DNA of 64,000 nt, from contig CATWID010000007.1 of NCBI GenBank assembly GCA_958350755.1, positions 3,539 through 67,538 on the forward strand, written 5' to 3'. Below are positions 49,779 to 59,380 of this stretch, one piece after another. Position 1 is the stretch's first letter, and every line of letters starts with the position of its first letter. Position numbers and translations under genes: made by a program. The notes under the pieces were generated by a model that was not told the DNA's origin, did no database searches, and worked only from the letters and a program-made list of their open reading frames with translations. Origin of the DNA: an uncultured Collinsella sp. Lineage in GTDB: Bacteria > Actinomycetota > Coriobacteriia > Coriobacteriales > Coriobacteriaceae.

Positions 49779-49989
49779 CGAAACGTGCGGGAAACAGCTT
49801 CGAAACACGCGATTTGCTCGTCAGGCGGTCAAAAAGCTATCTACCTGCATCGTAATCAAAATGAAACATCCGCTCGTTGCCTTATTCGTAACTTTGTAGC
49901 AACAGTGCGATATTATCCATACTCGATAAAGCTCACGGCGCATGGGGCGCCGCGAACGACACCTTTCTTTTCCATCAATTGGAGGAAGC

Positions 49990-51345
49990 ATGAGCTACAC
50001 GCAGAAAGTTCTCGACGAGCTCAAGGCCCGCTATCCCGAGCAGCCTGAGTTCATCCAGGCCGCGACCGAGATCCTCGGCACCATCCAGCCGGCGCTCGAC
50101 GCCCATCCCGAGTACGAGGAGGCCGCCCTGCTGGAGCGCCTCGTCGAGCCCGAGCGCATCGTTATGTTCCGTGTCCCCTGGGTCGACGACCAGGGCAAGG
50201 TCCAGGTCAACCGCGGCTACCGCGTCGAGTTCAACTCTGCCATTGGACCCTACAAGGGCGGCCTGCGCTTTAACCCGACGGTCACCCTGGGCATGCTCAA
50301 GTTCCTGGGCCTGGAGCAGATCCTCAAGAACAGCCTGACCACCCTTCCCATGGGCGGCGGCAAGGGCGGTTCCGACTTTGACCCCAAGGGCAAGTCCAAC
50401 AACGAGATCATGCACTTCTGCCAGTCCTTCATGACCGAGCTCTATCGCCACATCGGTCCCAACACCGACGTTCCCGCCGGCGACCTGGGCGTTGGCGGCC
50501 GCGAGGTTGCCTACCTGTTCGGTCAGTACAAGCGCCTGACCAACGAGTGGACCGGCGTCCTCACCGGCAAGGGCCTCTCCTTTGGCGGCTCGCTCGCCCG
50601 TACCGAGGCCACCGGTTACGGCCTGGTCTACTTTGCGGACGAGTACCTCAAGAGCCGCGGCGACTCCTTCGAGGGCAAGAACGTCGTCGTTCACGGCTCC
50701 GGTAACGTTGCCATCTACGCCGTCCAGAAGGTTTCCCAGCTCGGCGGCAAGGTGCTGGCCTGCTCCGATACCCACGGCTGGGTCGAGGATCCCGACGGCA
50801 TCGACTACTCCGTGCTCGAGCACGTCTACAACCAGAAGCGCTCTGGCCACGACAAGGGCGTCACGCTCGCCATGTACGTTGACGAGAAGCCCAATGCCAC
50901 GTGGCACGAGGGCGACGGCCGTGGCGTGTGGCAGCTGCCCTGCGACATCGCGCTGCCCTGCGCTCGCGAGAACACGCTGCTGTTCGAGGACGCCCAGGCG
51001 CTCGTCGCCAACGGCTGCAAGGTGGTCGGCGAGGGCGCAAACATGCCCACGACCATCGAGGCCACGACCTACTTCCAGGAGAACGGCGTCGCCTTTATGC
51101 CCGGTAAGGCTGCCAACGCCGGCGGCGTGCTCGTGTCCGGCCTGGAGATGAGCCAGAACGCCGAGCACCTGTCCTGGACCTTCGAGGAGGTCGACGGCAA
51201 GCTCGAGCAGCTCATGCGCGGCATGTTCCACAACGTGGACGACACCGCCAAGGAGTATGGCCAGGAGGGCAACTTTGTCATGGGCGCCAACATCGCCGGC
51301 TTCCTGAAGGTCGCCGACGCCATGATGGCCCAGGGCGTCTGCTAA
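49990..51345 (+). CDS. gdhA: Glutamate dehydrogenase (hexameric GdhA type)
   Basis: GdhA interconverts 2-oxoglutarate plus ammonia and glutamate. The 451-residue protein has GYRVEFNSAIGPYKGGLRF, LPMGGGKGGSDFDPKGKS with the catalytic lysine region, PAGDLGVGGREV and VVVHGSGNVAIYAVQK (dinucleotide fold). Length and motifs match the NADP-dependent bacterial class, though the cofactor is not proven. TTGGAGGAA precedes the ATG. Very regular codon use suggests high expression. A strong terminator follows. Confidence 0.95.
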   Translation: MSYTQKVLDELKARYPEQPEFIQAATEILGTIQPALDAHPEYEEAALLERLVEPERIVMFRVPWVDDQGKVQVNRGYRVEFNSAIGPYKGGLRFNPTVTLGMLKFLGLEQILKNSLTTLPMGGGKGGSDFDPKGKSNNEIMHFCQSFMTELYRHIGPNTDVPAGDLGVGGREVAYLFGQYKRLTNEWTGVLTGKGLSFGGSLARTEATGYGLVYFADEYLKSRGDSFEGKNVVVHGSGNVAIYAVQKVSQLGGKVLACSDTHGWVEDPDGIDYSVLEHVYNQKRSGHDKGVTLAMYVDEKPNATWHEGDGRGVWQLPCDIALPCARENTLLFEDAQALVANGCKVVGEGANMPTTIEATTYFQENGVAFMPGKAANAGGVLVSGLEMSQNAEHLSWTFEEVDGKLEQLMRGMFHNVDDTAKEYGQEGNFVMGANIAGFLKVADAMMAQGVC

Positions 51346-51388
51346 ATCCAGCTTGACATAGCTCCGCACAGCACCAGCTGATGCGCCT

Positions 51389-51422
51389 AAGGCTCCCGGC
51401 AATTCCTGCCGGGAGCCTTTTT
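51389..51422 (+). terminator. Terminator after gdhA
   Basis: AGGCTCCCGGCA pairs with TGCCGGGAGCCT around ATTCC, ending in TTTTTC. Confidence 0.92.
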
Positions 51423-51485
51423 CTATGGTGGTGAGGGTCGTGCGCCCTCGTTTGGTACACTTAGGGGTACTGGACAAGTAAAGAG

Positions 51486-52400
51486 ATGGGGGAGAACGTG
51501 CTCAAGTTCGGTACCTACGTCCGTGTTGGAAACGCGGCCGAAGCCTATGAGCTCTTACAGAAGAACCGCAACAACAAGATTGTGGGCGGCGGCATCTGGA
51601 TGCGCCTGGGTTCGCGTCGCGTGGCGACGGCGATTGACCTTTCGGCCTGCGGACTCGATCAGATCGAGGAGACCGAGACCGAGTTTCGCATCGGTGCCAT
51701 GTGCACCCTGCGCCAGCTCGAGCGCGATGCCGGGCTCAACGCGCTCGTCAACAACGTATTCGAGTTTGCCGTCCACGACATTGTGGGCGTGCAGCTGCGC
51801 AATACCGCCACGGTGGGTGGCAGCATCTACGGCCGCTTTGGTTTTTCGGACGTGCTCTCGGCCTTTTTGGCGCTCGACTCGTACGTTGAGCTGACGGGTG
51901 CCGGCCGCGTGCCGCTTGCCGAGTTTGTGAACATGGGCTATGTGCGCGACGTGATCGAGCACGTCGTGGTCGTTAAGCACGACTACCGCGCGAGCTACGA
52001 GGCCGTACGCAAGGCCGCGACCGACTTCCCCTCCCTAAACGTTACCGCCGCCTGGTGGGATAACAGCTGGCATGTCACCGTGGGCGCCCGCCCGCTGCGT
52101 GCGACCCTGCTGCAGGGCGAGGCATGCGGCCTCACCAGCGAGCAGCCTTCCGAGGACGAGCTGCGCGCCCTGGCCGCATCCGTTCGCGCGCTGAGTTACG
52201 GCACCAACCTGTGGGGCTCGGCCGACTACCGCCGCCGCATCTCGGCACCGTTGGCGATTCAGGCCGTGCGCCGCGCCGCCGGCATCGAGCTTTCGGCCGC
52301 GCTTGCCCGCGAGCTCGAGACCGTGCAGATCCCTAAGTTCGCCACGGACGAGTATTCCTGCCGCCGCGTGCCCGGCGTCGATTCTAGCGAGGTGCGCTAA
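51486..52400 (+). CDS. Xanthine dehydrogenase-type FAD-binding subunit
   Basis: A 304-residue flavin subunit of a molybdenum hydroxylase. KIVGGGIWMRLG is the first FAD loop, RNTATVGGSIYGRFGFSDVLSAFLALD the second, and the C-terminal YRRRISAPLAIQAVRRA matches the CO dehydrogenase flavoprotein C-terminal domain. It passes electrons from the iron-sulfur clusters of the next gene's product to an acceptor. The start is either the ATG at 51486 or the GTG at 51498. The GGGGGAG between them leaves this unsettled. Its stop overlaps the next start. Confidence 0.87.
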   Translation: MGENVLKFGTYVRVGNAAEAYELLQKNRNNKIVGGGIWMRLGSRRVATAIDLSACGLDQIEETETEFRIGAMCTLRQLERDAGLNALVNNVFEFAVHDIVGVQLRNTATVGGSIYGRFGFSDVLSAFLALDSYVELTGAGRVPLAEFVNMGYVRDVIEHVVVVKHDYRASYEAVRKAATDFPSLNVTAAWWDNSWHVTVGARPLRATLLQGEACGLTSEQPSEDELRALAASVRALSYGTNLWGSADYRRRISAPLAIQAVRRAAGIELSAALARELETVQIPKFATDEYSCRRVPGVDSSEVR

Positions 52401-55231
52401 TGGCTGCCAAACTCATCGATCTTTCCTTTACGCTCAACGGCCGCAAGGTCAAGGTTCAGATTGCCCCCGACACCATGCTCTTTGCGCTGCTGCGCGAGCA
52501 GGGCTGCGCGTCGGTGCGCTGCGCCTGCGAGACCACCAACTGCGGCCTGTGCACGGTGTGGCTCGACGGCGACCCGGTGCTGAGCTGCTCGGTTCCTGCC
52601 GCCCGTGTTGAGGGCCATACCATCACCACGCTTGAGGGCCTTAAGGCCGAGTCCGAGGCGCTCGCCCGCGCCATGGCCGCCGAAGGTGCCGAGCAGTGCG
52701 GTTTTTGCGCCCCCGGCCTCATCATGAACGTGCTGGCGCTCGCCCGCGCCGCCAAGGAGGACCCGAGCCTCGTCGCCACACGCGAGGAGCTCTCGCGCCA
52801 GCTCGCAGGCAACCTCTGCCGCTGCAGCGGCTACGAGAGCCAGCTGCGCGCCATCGTCCGCTTCCTTAACGAGTCTGGCGTGCAGGTGGGCTTCGAGATG
52901 CCCGAGCTGCCGGTCAATAACACCAGCTCTGACGGCGTCACCTACAAGCAGATCACCCACAAGCAGCCCAAGAAGGACTCGAAGGCCCTGCTCGAGGGTC
53001 GTCCGGTCTACACCGGCGATATGGTGCCCGCCGGCGCGCTCATCGTTAAGCTCAAGCGCAGCCCGTACGCCCGCGCCAAGATCCGCTCCATCGATACGTC
53101 GCGCGCCCTGAAGGTGCCCGGCGTGGTGGGCGTCTACACCTACGAGGACGTGCCCAAGCGCCGCTTTACCATCGCCGGCCAGAGCTATCCGCAGCCGAGT
53201 CCCTACGACCGCCTGATTCTCGAGAACCTCGTCCGTTACCAAAACGAGGAGGTGGCAATCGTTGCCGCCGAGACCGAGGAGGCTGCTGACAAGGCGCTCA
53301 AGCTCATCAAGGTCGACTATGAGGTGCTCGAGCCGCTGCTCGACTTTACCCAGGCGCTCGATAACGACATCGTGGTCCACCCCGAGGGCGACGTGACCTT
53401 TATGTTCCCGCAGGGCGGGGATGTCTCGCGCAACTTGGTATGCAGCGGCACGAGCGACTTTGGCGACTTGGACGAGGCCTTCGCCCAGAGCGACATCGTC
53501 TTCACCCGCACCTACACCAGCCAGGCCACGCAGACCGCGCCCATGGAAACCTTCCGCGCCTTCGCGACGACCGACGTGTTCGGGCGCATTTCGGTGACCA
53601 CCTCCACGCAGGTGCCCTTCCACGTGCGCCGCATGGTCGCGCAGTCGCTCGACATTCCGCAGTCGCAGGTGCAGGTTATTAAGCCGCGCATCGGTGGCGG
53701 CTTTGGCTCCAAGCAGACGGGCTGCTGCGAGATCTTCGTGGCGTTCGTGACCCAGCAGACCGGCCGTCCGAGCTATTGCTGCTACACCCGCGAGGAGACC
53801 ATCACCGCGGGCAACTCGCGCCATCAGATGCAGATGACCGTTAAGCTGGGCGCCATGAACGACGGCACCATCACGGCCATCGACTTACATACGCTGTCCA
53901 ACGCCGGCGCGTACGGCGAACACGCCACCACGACGATCGGCCTTTCGGGCCACAAGAGTCTGCCCATCTACAACCACGTGAAGGCGAGCCGCTTTAGCTG
54001 GGACGCCGTCTACACCAACACCAACCGCGGCGGAGCGTATCGCGGCTACGGTGCCACCCAGGGCCAGTTTGCCGTGGAGAGTGCCGTCAACGAGCTTGCC
54101 GACATGCTGCACATGGACCCCGCCGACCTGCGCCTTAAGAACATCGTGCGCGAGGGCGAGATCATGCCGCAGTACTACAACGAGAAGCTCAACGCCTGCG
54201 CACTCGACCGCTGCCTGCTGCGTGCGATGGACATGATCGGTTGGCGCGACAAGCCGCTGGCCGTGGACCTGGGCGACCGCGTGCGCGCCCTGGGCTGTGC
54301 GCTCACCATGCAGGGCTCGGGCATTTCCAACGTGGATATCGCCGGCATTGACATGCGCCTGGAAGAGGACGGCTTTATCACGCTTTCGACCGGCGCCACC
54401 GACAACGGCATGGGCGTCGACACGATCCTGGCGCAGATTGCCGCCGAGGAGCTGGGCGTGGAGAGCTCTCTCATTGTGGTTCGTGGCGTGGATACCGATG
54501 TATCGCCCTTCGACGCCGGCTCGTACGCGAGCTCGGGTACGTACGTGACGGGCCTGGCCGCCAAGAATGCCGCGACCGAGCTGCGCAAGAAGATTTGCGC
54601 CAAGGCCGCCCAGATGTGGGACGTGGATGCCGCCGATGTGGTCTTTGATGGCCAGTACGTGCGCCTGTCCGACGAGCGCGCCGCCCGCGAGCGCGGTCGC
54701 TACCTCACGCTGCGCGACTTTGCCAACCTGTGCGTTAAGAACATCGAGGGCGGCGACGCGCTGACCTCGCATGCCTCTGCCAGCCTGCCCGTTTCGCCCC
54801 CGCCGTTTATGGCCGGCATTGCCGAGGTCGAGGTCGACAAGGCAACCGGCAAGGTGACCGTGGTGGATTACGCCGCGGCCGTCGACTGCGGCACCGTGAT
54901 CAACGAGGCGCTCGCGCGCGTCCAGGCCGAGGGCGGCATTGCCCAGGGTATCGGTCACGCGCTCTACGAGATTGTCGAGCACGACGACCGCGGCCGTCTG
55001 CGTACCGGCAACTTTATGAGCTACAAGCTGCCCGCGCGCCTGGATATCGGCAGCATCCGCGTGGCCTTTGAGCCGAGCTATGAGCCGACGGGCCCGTTTG
55101 GCGCCAAATCGATCGGCGAGGTCGTCATCAACACGCCGCTCGCCGCCGTGGCCTCGGCCGTCGCACACGCCACGGGCCACCAGGTCCGCTCGCTGCCCAT
55201 CACGCCGGAGAAAGCGCTGCTGGGGGAGTAG
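52400..55231 (+). CDS. Xanthine dehydrogenase-type molybdenum subunit fused to [2Fe-2S] domain
   Basis: A 943-residue fusion. Residues about 1-165 are the two-cluster [2Fe-2S] part, with CACETTNCGLC for the plant-type cluster, then QCGFCAPG and NLCRCSGY. After a linker, residues about 190-943 are the molybdopterin-binding domains with GGGFGSKQ, NRGGAYRGYGATQ and FGAKSIGEVVIN, the last holding the catalytic glutamate. It would hydroxylate a purine or other heterocycle. Xanthine is plausible but unproven. The start overlaps the preceding stop region. No selenium-insertion genes (yqeB/yqeC type) are adjacent. Confidence 0.88.
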   Translation: MAAKLIDLSFTLNGRKVKVQIAPDTMLFALLREQGCASVRCACETTNCGLCTVWLDGDPVLSCSVPAARVEGHTITTLEGLKAESEALARAMAAEGAEQCGFCAPGLIMNVLALARAAKEDPSLVATREELSRQLAGNLCRCSGYESQLRAIVRFLNESGVQVGFEMPELPVNNTSSDGVTYKQITHKQPKKDSKALLEGRPVYTGDMVPAGALIVKLKRSPYARAKIRSIDTSRALKVPGVVGVYTYEDVPKRRFTIAGQSYPQPSPYDRLILENLVRYQNEEVAIVAAETEEAADKALKLIKVDYEVLEPLLDFTQALDNDIVVHPEGDVTFMFPQGGDVSRNLVCSGTSDFGDLDEAFAQSDIVFTRTYTSQATQTAPMETFRAFATTDVFGRISVTTSTQVPFHVRRMVAQSLDIPQSQVQVIKPRIGGGFGSKQTGCCEIFVAFVTQQTGRPSYCCYTREETITAGNSRHQMQMTVKLGAMNDGTITAIDLHTLSNAGAYGEHATTTIGLSGHKSLPIYNHVKASRFSWDAVYTNTNRGGAYRGYGATQGQFAVESAVNELADMLHMDPADLRLKNIVREGEIMPQYYNEKLNACALDRCLLRAMDMIGWRDKPLAVDLGDRVRALGCALTMQGSGISNVDIAGIDMRLEEDGFITLSTGATDNGMGVDTILAQIAAEELGVESSLIVVRGVDTDVSPFDAGSYASSGTYVTGLAAKNAATELRKKICAKAAQMWDVDAADVVFDGQYVRLSDERAARERGRYLTLRDFANLCVKNIEGGDALTSHASASLPVSPPPFMAGIAEVEVDKATGKVTVVDYAAAVDCGTVINEALARVQAEGGIAQGIGHALYEIVEHDDRGRLRTGNFMSYKLPARLDIGSIRVAFEPSYEPTGPFGAKSIGEVVINTPLAAVASAVAHATGHQVRSLPITPEKALLGE

Positions 55232-55260
55232 CGGGTCGGCGAACAAGTCGTAATTGGCGG

Positions 55261-55286
55261 GGCGGGGCAACTCGACCCGCCTTTTG
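55261..55286 (+). terminator. Terminator after the molybdoenzyme operon
   Basis: GGCGGG pairs with CCCGCC around a 9-nt loop, followed by TTTTGC. It is modest but well placed, 30 bp after the stop. Confidence 0.6.
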
Positions 55287-55371
55287 CACTCGTGGTGAGG
55301 TCGTGAGCCTGTAAAACGTGTGCGTGCGCTTGGCGCTCGTATCTGCTATCATTCCTAGTCTGTGCGCTCAT

Positions 55372-55455
55372 GCGGGCGTGGCGGAATTGGTAGACGCGCC
55401 AGATTTAGGTTCTGGTGGGATTCCCGTGAAGGTTCGAGTCCTTTCGCCCGCACCA
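55372..55455 (+). tRNA. tRNA-Leu (TAG)
   Basis: An 84-nt tRNA with encoded CCA. The acceptor stem is GCGGGCG with CGCCCGC, then A. The anticodon stem-loop CCAGA-TTTAGGT-TCTGG gives TAG, and the variable arm TGGGATTCCCGT is long, as in leucine tRNAs. The T arm is AGGTTCGAGTCCT. Confidence 0.95.
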
Positions 55456-55546
55456 TCGCACCTGCGTCGGCTCCCGCCGTCGCGACTCTTTGTTGCATAA
55501 AGGTACCAGCACCTCAGATAAGCTGGGCAGTATGAGGAGGAACGTG

Positions 55547-56845
55547 TTGAACATCACCGCTTCTGACGTCAAGGACGCCAAGCTCACCGCTACGGTCACC
55601 ATCCCGGCCGCCGACGTCGACGCCGCGATCAAGAAGGCCTACAAGGACACCGCCAAGAAGTACCGCTTCCCGGGCTTCCGCGCCGGCAAGGCTCCCCGTC
55701 CGGTCATCGACTCCGCCCTGGGCGCCGAGGCTACCCTCGCTCAGGCGACCAACGACTTGATCGCCGCCAACGAGCCCGCCGTCCTCAACGAGCTGGACAT
55801 CGTCCCCACCAAGAACGGTGACTACAAGGAGCTCGACCTCGCCAAGGATCACGAGGACTACACCTATACCGTCGAGTTCTCCCTGCGTCCCGCCGCTGAG
55901 CTCTCCTCCTACGACGCCGTCGAGATCGAGATGCCTCCCGCTGAGGTCACCGAGTCCGAGATCAACAACCAGGTTGAGATGCTCCTCAACTACCGCGCTA
56001 CCTTCGAGGACGTCGAGGGCCGCGCTGTCGAGGCTGACGACTACGTGACCGTCGACCTCAAGGCCGTCGAGAACGCCGACAACTTCGCCGCCGAGGGCCG
56101 CATGCTCATCGCCGGCAGCGACAGCAACCCCGCCGAGCTCAACGAGGCCCTGATCGGTGCCAACGTTGACGACGTCAAGACCGTCACCTGGACCGACGAG
56201 GCTGAGGAGGGCGAGGAGGCCGAGACCCATACCGTCGAGGTCACCGTCAAGGGCATCAAGGTCCGCAACACCCCCGAGCTCACCGACGAGCTCGTCAAGT
56301 CCGACTTTGGCTTCGACAGCATCGACGCCATGCGCGACGCCATCAAGCTCGAGATCGAGCAGGACAAGGCTTCCCGCCTGCCAGCCGAGAAGGAGAACCG
56401 TTGCGTCTCCGCTCTCGCCGAGCGTCTGCAGCTCGACGAGATGGACGCCGACTACGAGCAGTCCGTCTTTGAGGAGCTCGGCCAGAACTTCCTGTCTAAC
56501 CTCGCTGCCCGCGGCATGACGCTGGACACCTGGTTGCCCGCATCCGGCCTGACCATGGAGCAGTTCGTCGGCGATCTGCACAAGCAGGCCAACGACGTTG
56601 CCCGTGAGTCCCTGGCGCTCGACGCTCTCGCCCGTGAGCTCAAGATCGAGGTCACCGAGGACGACATCAACGCCGAGTTCGAGAAGGCCGGCGTCAAGGA
56701 CGTCGAGGCTTCCAAGGCCGAGTTCATTGCCGATGGCCGCATGCCTGCCGTCCGTGAGTCCATCCGTCGCTCCAAGGCCGTCGATCACCTGGTCGAGAAC
56801 GCCAAGGTGACCGAGGTCGACGAGACCGCCAAGGACGCCGAGTAA
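55547..56845 (+). CDS. tig: Trigger factor
   Basis: A ribosome-bound chaperone and peptidyl-prolyl isomerase that meets nascent chains. The 432-residue protein has the N-terminal ribosome-docking motif GFRAGKAP (about residues 43-50), a middle FKBP-type domain (about 155-250) and a helical C-terminal arm domain. The start is uncertain: TTG 55547 has the best spacing to AGGAGG, while GTG 55544 and ATG 55532 are in frame alternatives. The linkage to clpP and clpX downstream is the classic tig-clpP-clpX order. Confidence 0.94.
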   Translation: MNITASDVKDAKLTATVTIPAADVDAAIKKAYKDTAKKYRFPGFRAGKAPRPVIDSALGAEATLAQATNDLIAANEPAVLNELDIVPTKNGDYKELDLAKDHEDYTYTVEFSLRPAAELSSYDAVEIEMPPAEVTESEINNQVEMLLNYRATFEDVEGRAVEADDYVTVDLKAVENADNFAAEGRMLIAGSDSNPAELNEALIGANVDDVKTVTWTDEAEEGEEAETHTVEVTVKGIKVRNTPELTDELVKSDFGFDSIDAMRDAIKLEIEQDKASRLPAEKENRCVSALAERLQLDEMDADYEQSVFEELGQNFLSNLAARGMTLDTWLPASGLTMEQFVGDLHKQANDVARESLALDALARELKIEVTEDDINAEFEKAGVKDVEASKAEFIADGRMPAVRESIRRSKAVDHLVENAKVTEVDETAKDAE

Positions 56846-56921
56846 TTCTCGCCACCTTTCCCGCGAGCGCATGGATGCGCCCGTGATGGGGTAAAGTTAT
56901 AAGCCGGTTATCCGGTTGCTT

Positions 56922-56967
56922 CGTACGGTGCCAGCCAATGCATAGCATGCGGGCACCGTACGTTTGT
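56922..56967 (+). terminator. Terminator after tig
   Basis: CGTACGGTGCC pairs perfectly with GGCACCGTACG around a 19-nt loop, followed by TTTGT. It splits tig from clpP-clpX. Confidence 0.78.
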
Positions 56968-57007
56968 CTAGAACCATTATTGGTCCGTAAGAGAAATGGA
57001 GATGCGT

Positions 57008-57628
57008 ATGATCGCTAAGTTCGATTCCGCCCTTGTGCCATACGTTATCGAGCAGACGCCGCGCGGTGAGCGTAGCTACGATATATATTCGCGCCTGCTC
57101 AACGACCGCATCATCTTCTTGGGCGAGGAGATCAACTCCGTCAGCGCCAACCTGGTCGTTGCCCAGCTGCTGCATCTTGAGAGCCAGGATGCCGAGAAGG
57201 ATATCTCGCTCTACATCAATTCGCCCGGTGGCGAGGTCTACTCCGGTCTGGCGATTCTGGATACCATGAACTTTATTAAGCCGCAGGTTTCCACCATCTG
57301 CGTCGGTATGGCCGCGTCTATGGCCGCCGTGCTGCTTTCGGCCGGCGCCAAGGGCAAGCGCTTCTGCCTGCCGCACTCCAAGGTCATGATTCACCAGCCC
57401 AGCGGCGGTGCCCAGGGCCAGCAGACCGAGATCGAGATCGTGGCCGAGGAGATCAAGAAGACCCGTCGCGAGCTCAACCAGATCCTGTCCGACGCCTCGG
57501 GCCAGCCCATCGAGAAAGTCCAGGCCGATACCGAGCGCGACAACTACCTGACCGCTGCCGAGGCCCTCGACTACGGCCTGATCGATCGTATCGTCACCTC
57601 GCGCGATCTCGCCGCGAAGGACGCCTAG
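57008..57628 (+). CDS. clpP: ATP-dependent Clp protease proteolytic subunit ClpP
   Basis: A 206-residue serine peptidase that forms the degradation chamber used with ClpX and other unfoldases. The catalytic triad is visible: Ser104 in [11 protein letters not shown], His129 in [10 protein letters not shown] and Asp178 in [22 protein letters not shown] is the oxyanion region. Of three nearby ATGs, 57008 has GGAG at proper spacing and gives the usual N-terminus. clpX begins 2 bp after its stop. Confidence 0.95.
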   Translation: MIAKFDSALVPYVIEQTPRGERSYDIYSRLLNDRIIFLGEEINSVSANLVVAQLLHLESQDAEKDISLYINSPGGEVYSGLAILDTMNFIKPQVSTICVGMAASMAAVLLSAGAKGKRFCLPHSKVMIHQPSGGAQGQQTEIEIVAEEIKKTRRELNQILSDASGQPIEKVQADTERDNYLTAAEALDYGLIDRIVTSRDLAAKDA

Positions 57629-57629
57629 G

Positions 57630-59042
<1,413 letters not shown>

Positions 59043-59055
59043 ATAGCTTGAATCC

Positions 59056-59092
59056 AGGTCCCGCGGCAACCACCGCGGGACCTGCCTTTTAG
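59056..59092 (+). terminator. Terminator after clpX
   Basis: AGGTCCCGCGG pairs perfectly with CCGCGGGACCT around CAACCA, followed by GCCTTTTA. Confidence 0.88.
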
Positions 59093-59175
59093 GGACAGGT
59101 TTATTTTGGTCGGTTTTTATATGGGCAAACGTCATTTTCCCTGATAAAACCTGCCAAAATAAACCTGTCCCTTTT
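59091..59175. repeat. Family B palindrome, copy 2
   Basis: AGGGACAGGTTTATTTTGG pairs with CCAAAATAAACCTGTCCCT, and GGTTTT continues with AAAACC. It lies directly after the clpX terminator. The first copy is at 45987. Confidence 0.8.
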
Positions 59176-59199
59176 TGGTAGGTATGCCTGTGCTATTCT
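59172..59199 (+). promoter_or_regulatory. Candidate promoter for valS
   Basis: TTTTTG (59172-59177) and TATTCT (59194-59199) are 16 bp apart. No T-box motif was seen in the valS leader, which instead contains the nested palindrome at 59248-59360. Confidence 0.4.
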
Positions 59200-59247
59200 G
59201 TGAGATTGTTTAGCTAGTACCTTCAGACTGAAGTAAACGATACCTAA

Positions 59248-59360
59248 GGCGTGTCCGCCTGCTTGGTTTTCGTAGATTCCGCACGAGCCGAAGAGCACTA
59301 AATGTGCTCTTCGTGCGAGTCAGGACTTGACCGAGCGAAAACCAAGCAGGCGGACACGCC
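59248..59360. repeat. Nested palindrome (family F), copy 2
   Basis: Perfect 25-bp arms at 59248-59272 and 59336-59360 enclose a 63-nt core. The core contains GAAGAGCAC-TAAAT-GTGCTCTTC and starts TAGATTCCGCACG, as in copy 1. The arm sequence differs from the other copies apart from the inner TTTTCG/CGAAAA shared with copy 1. It ends 20 bp before the valS start codon, so it would lie in the mRNA leader. Confidence 0.88.
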
Positions 59361-59380
59361 GACGGGCAAGGGAGAGATAT

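Noticed and set aside
59180..59380. T-box regulatory leader for valS
   Set aside because: No T-box consensus or specifier stem-loop was found. The leader is dominated by the nested palindrome.
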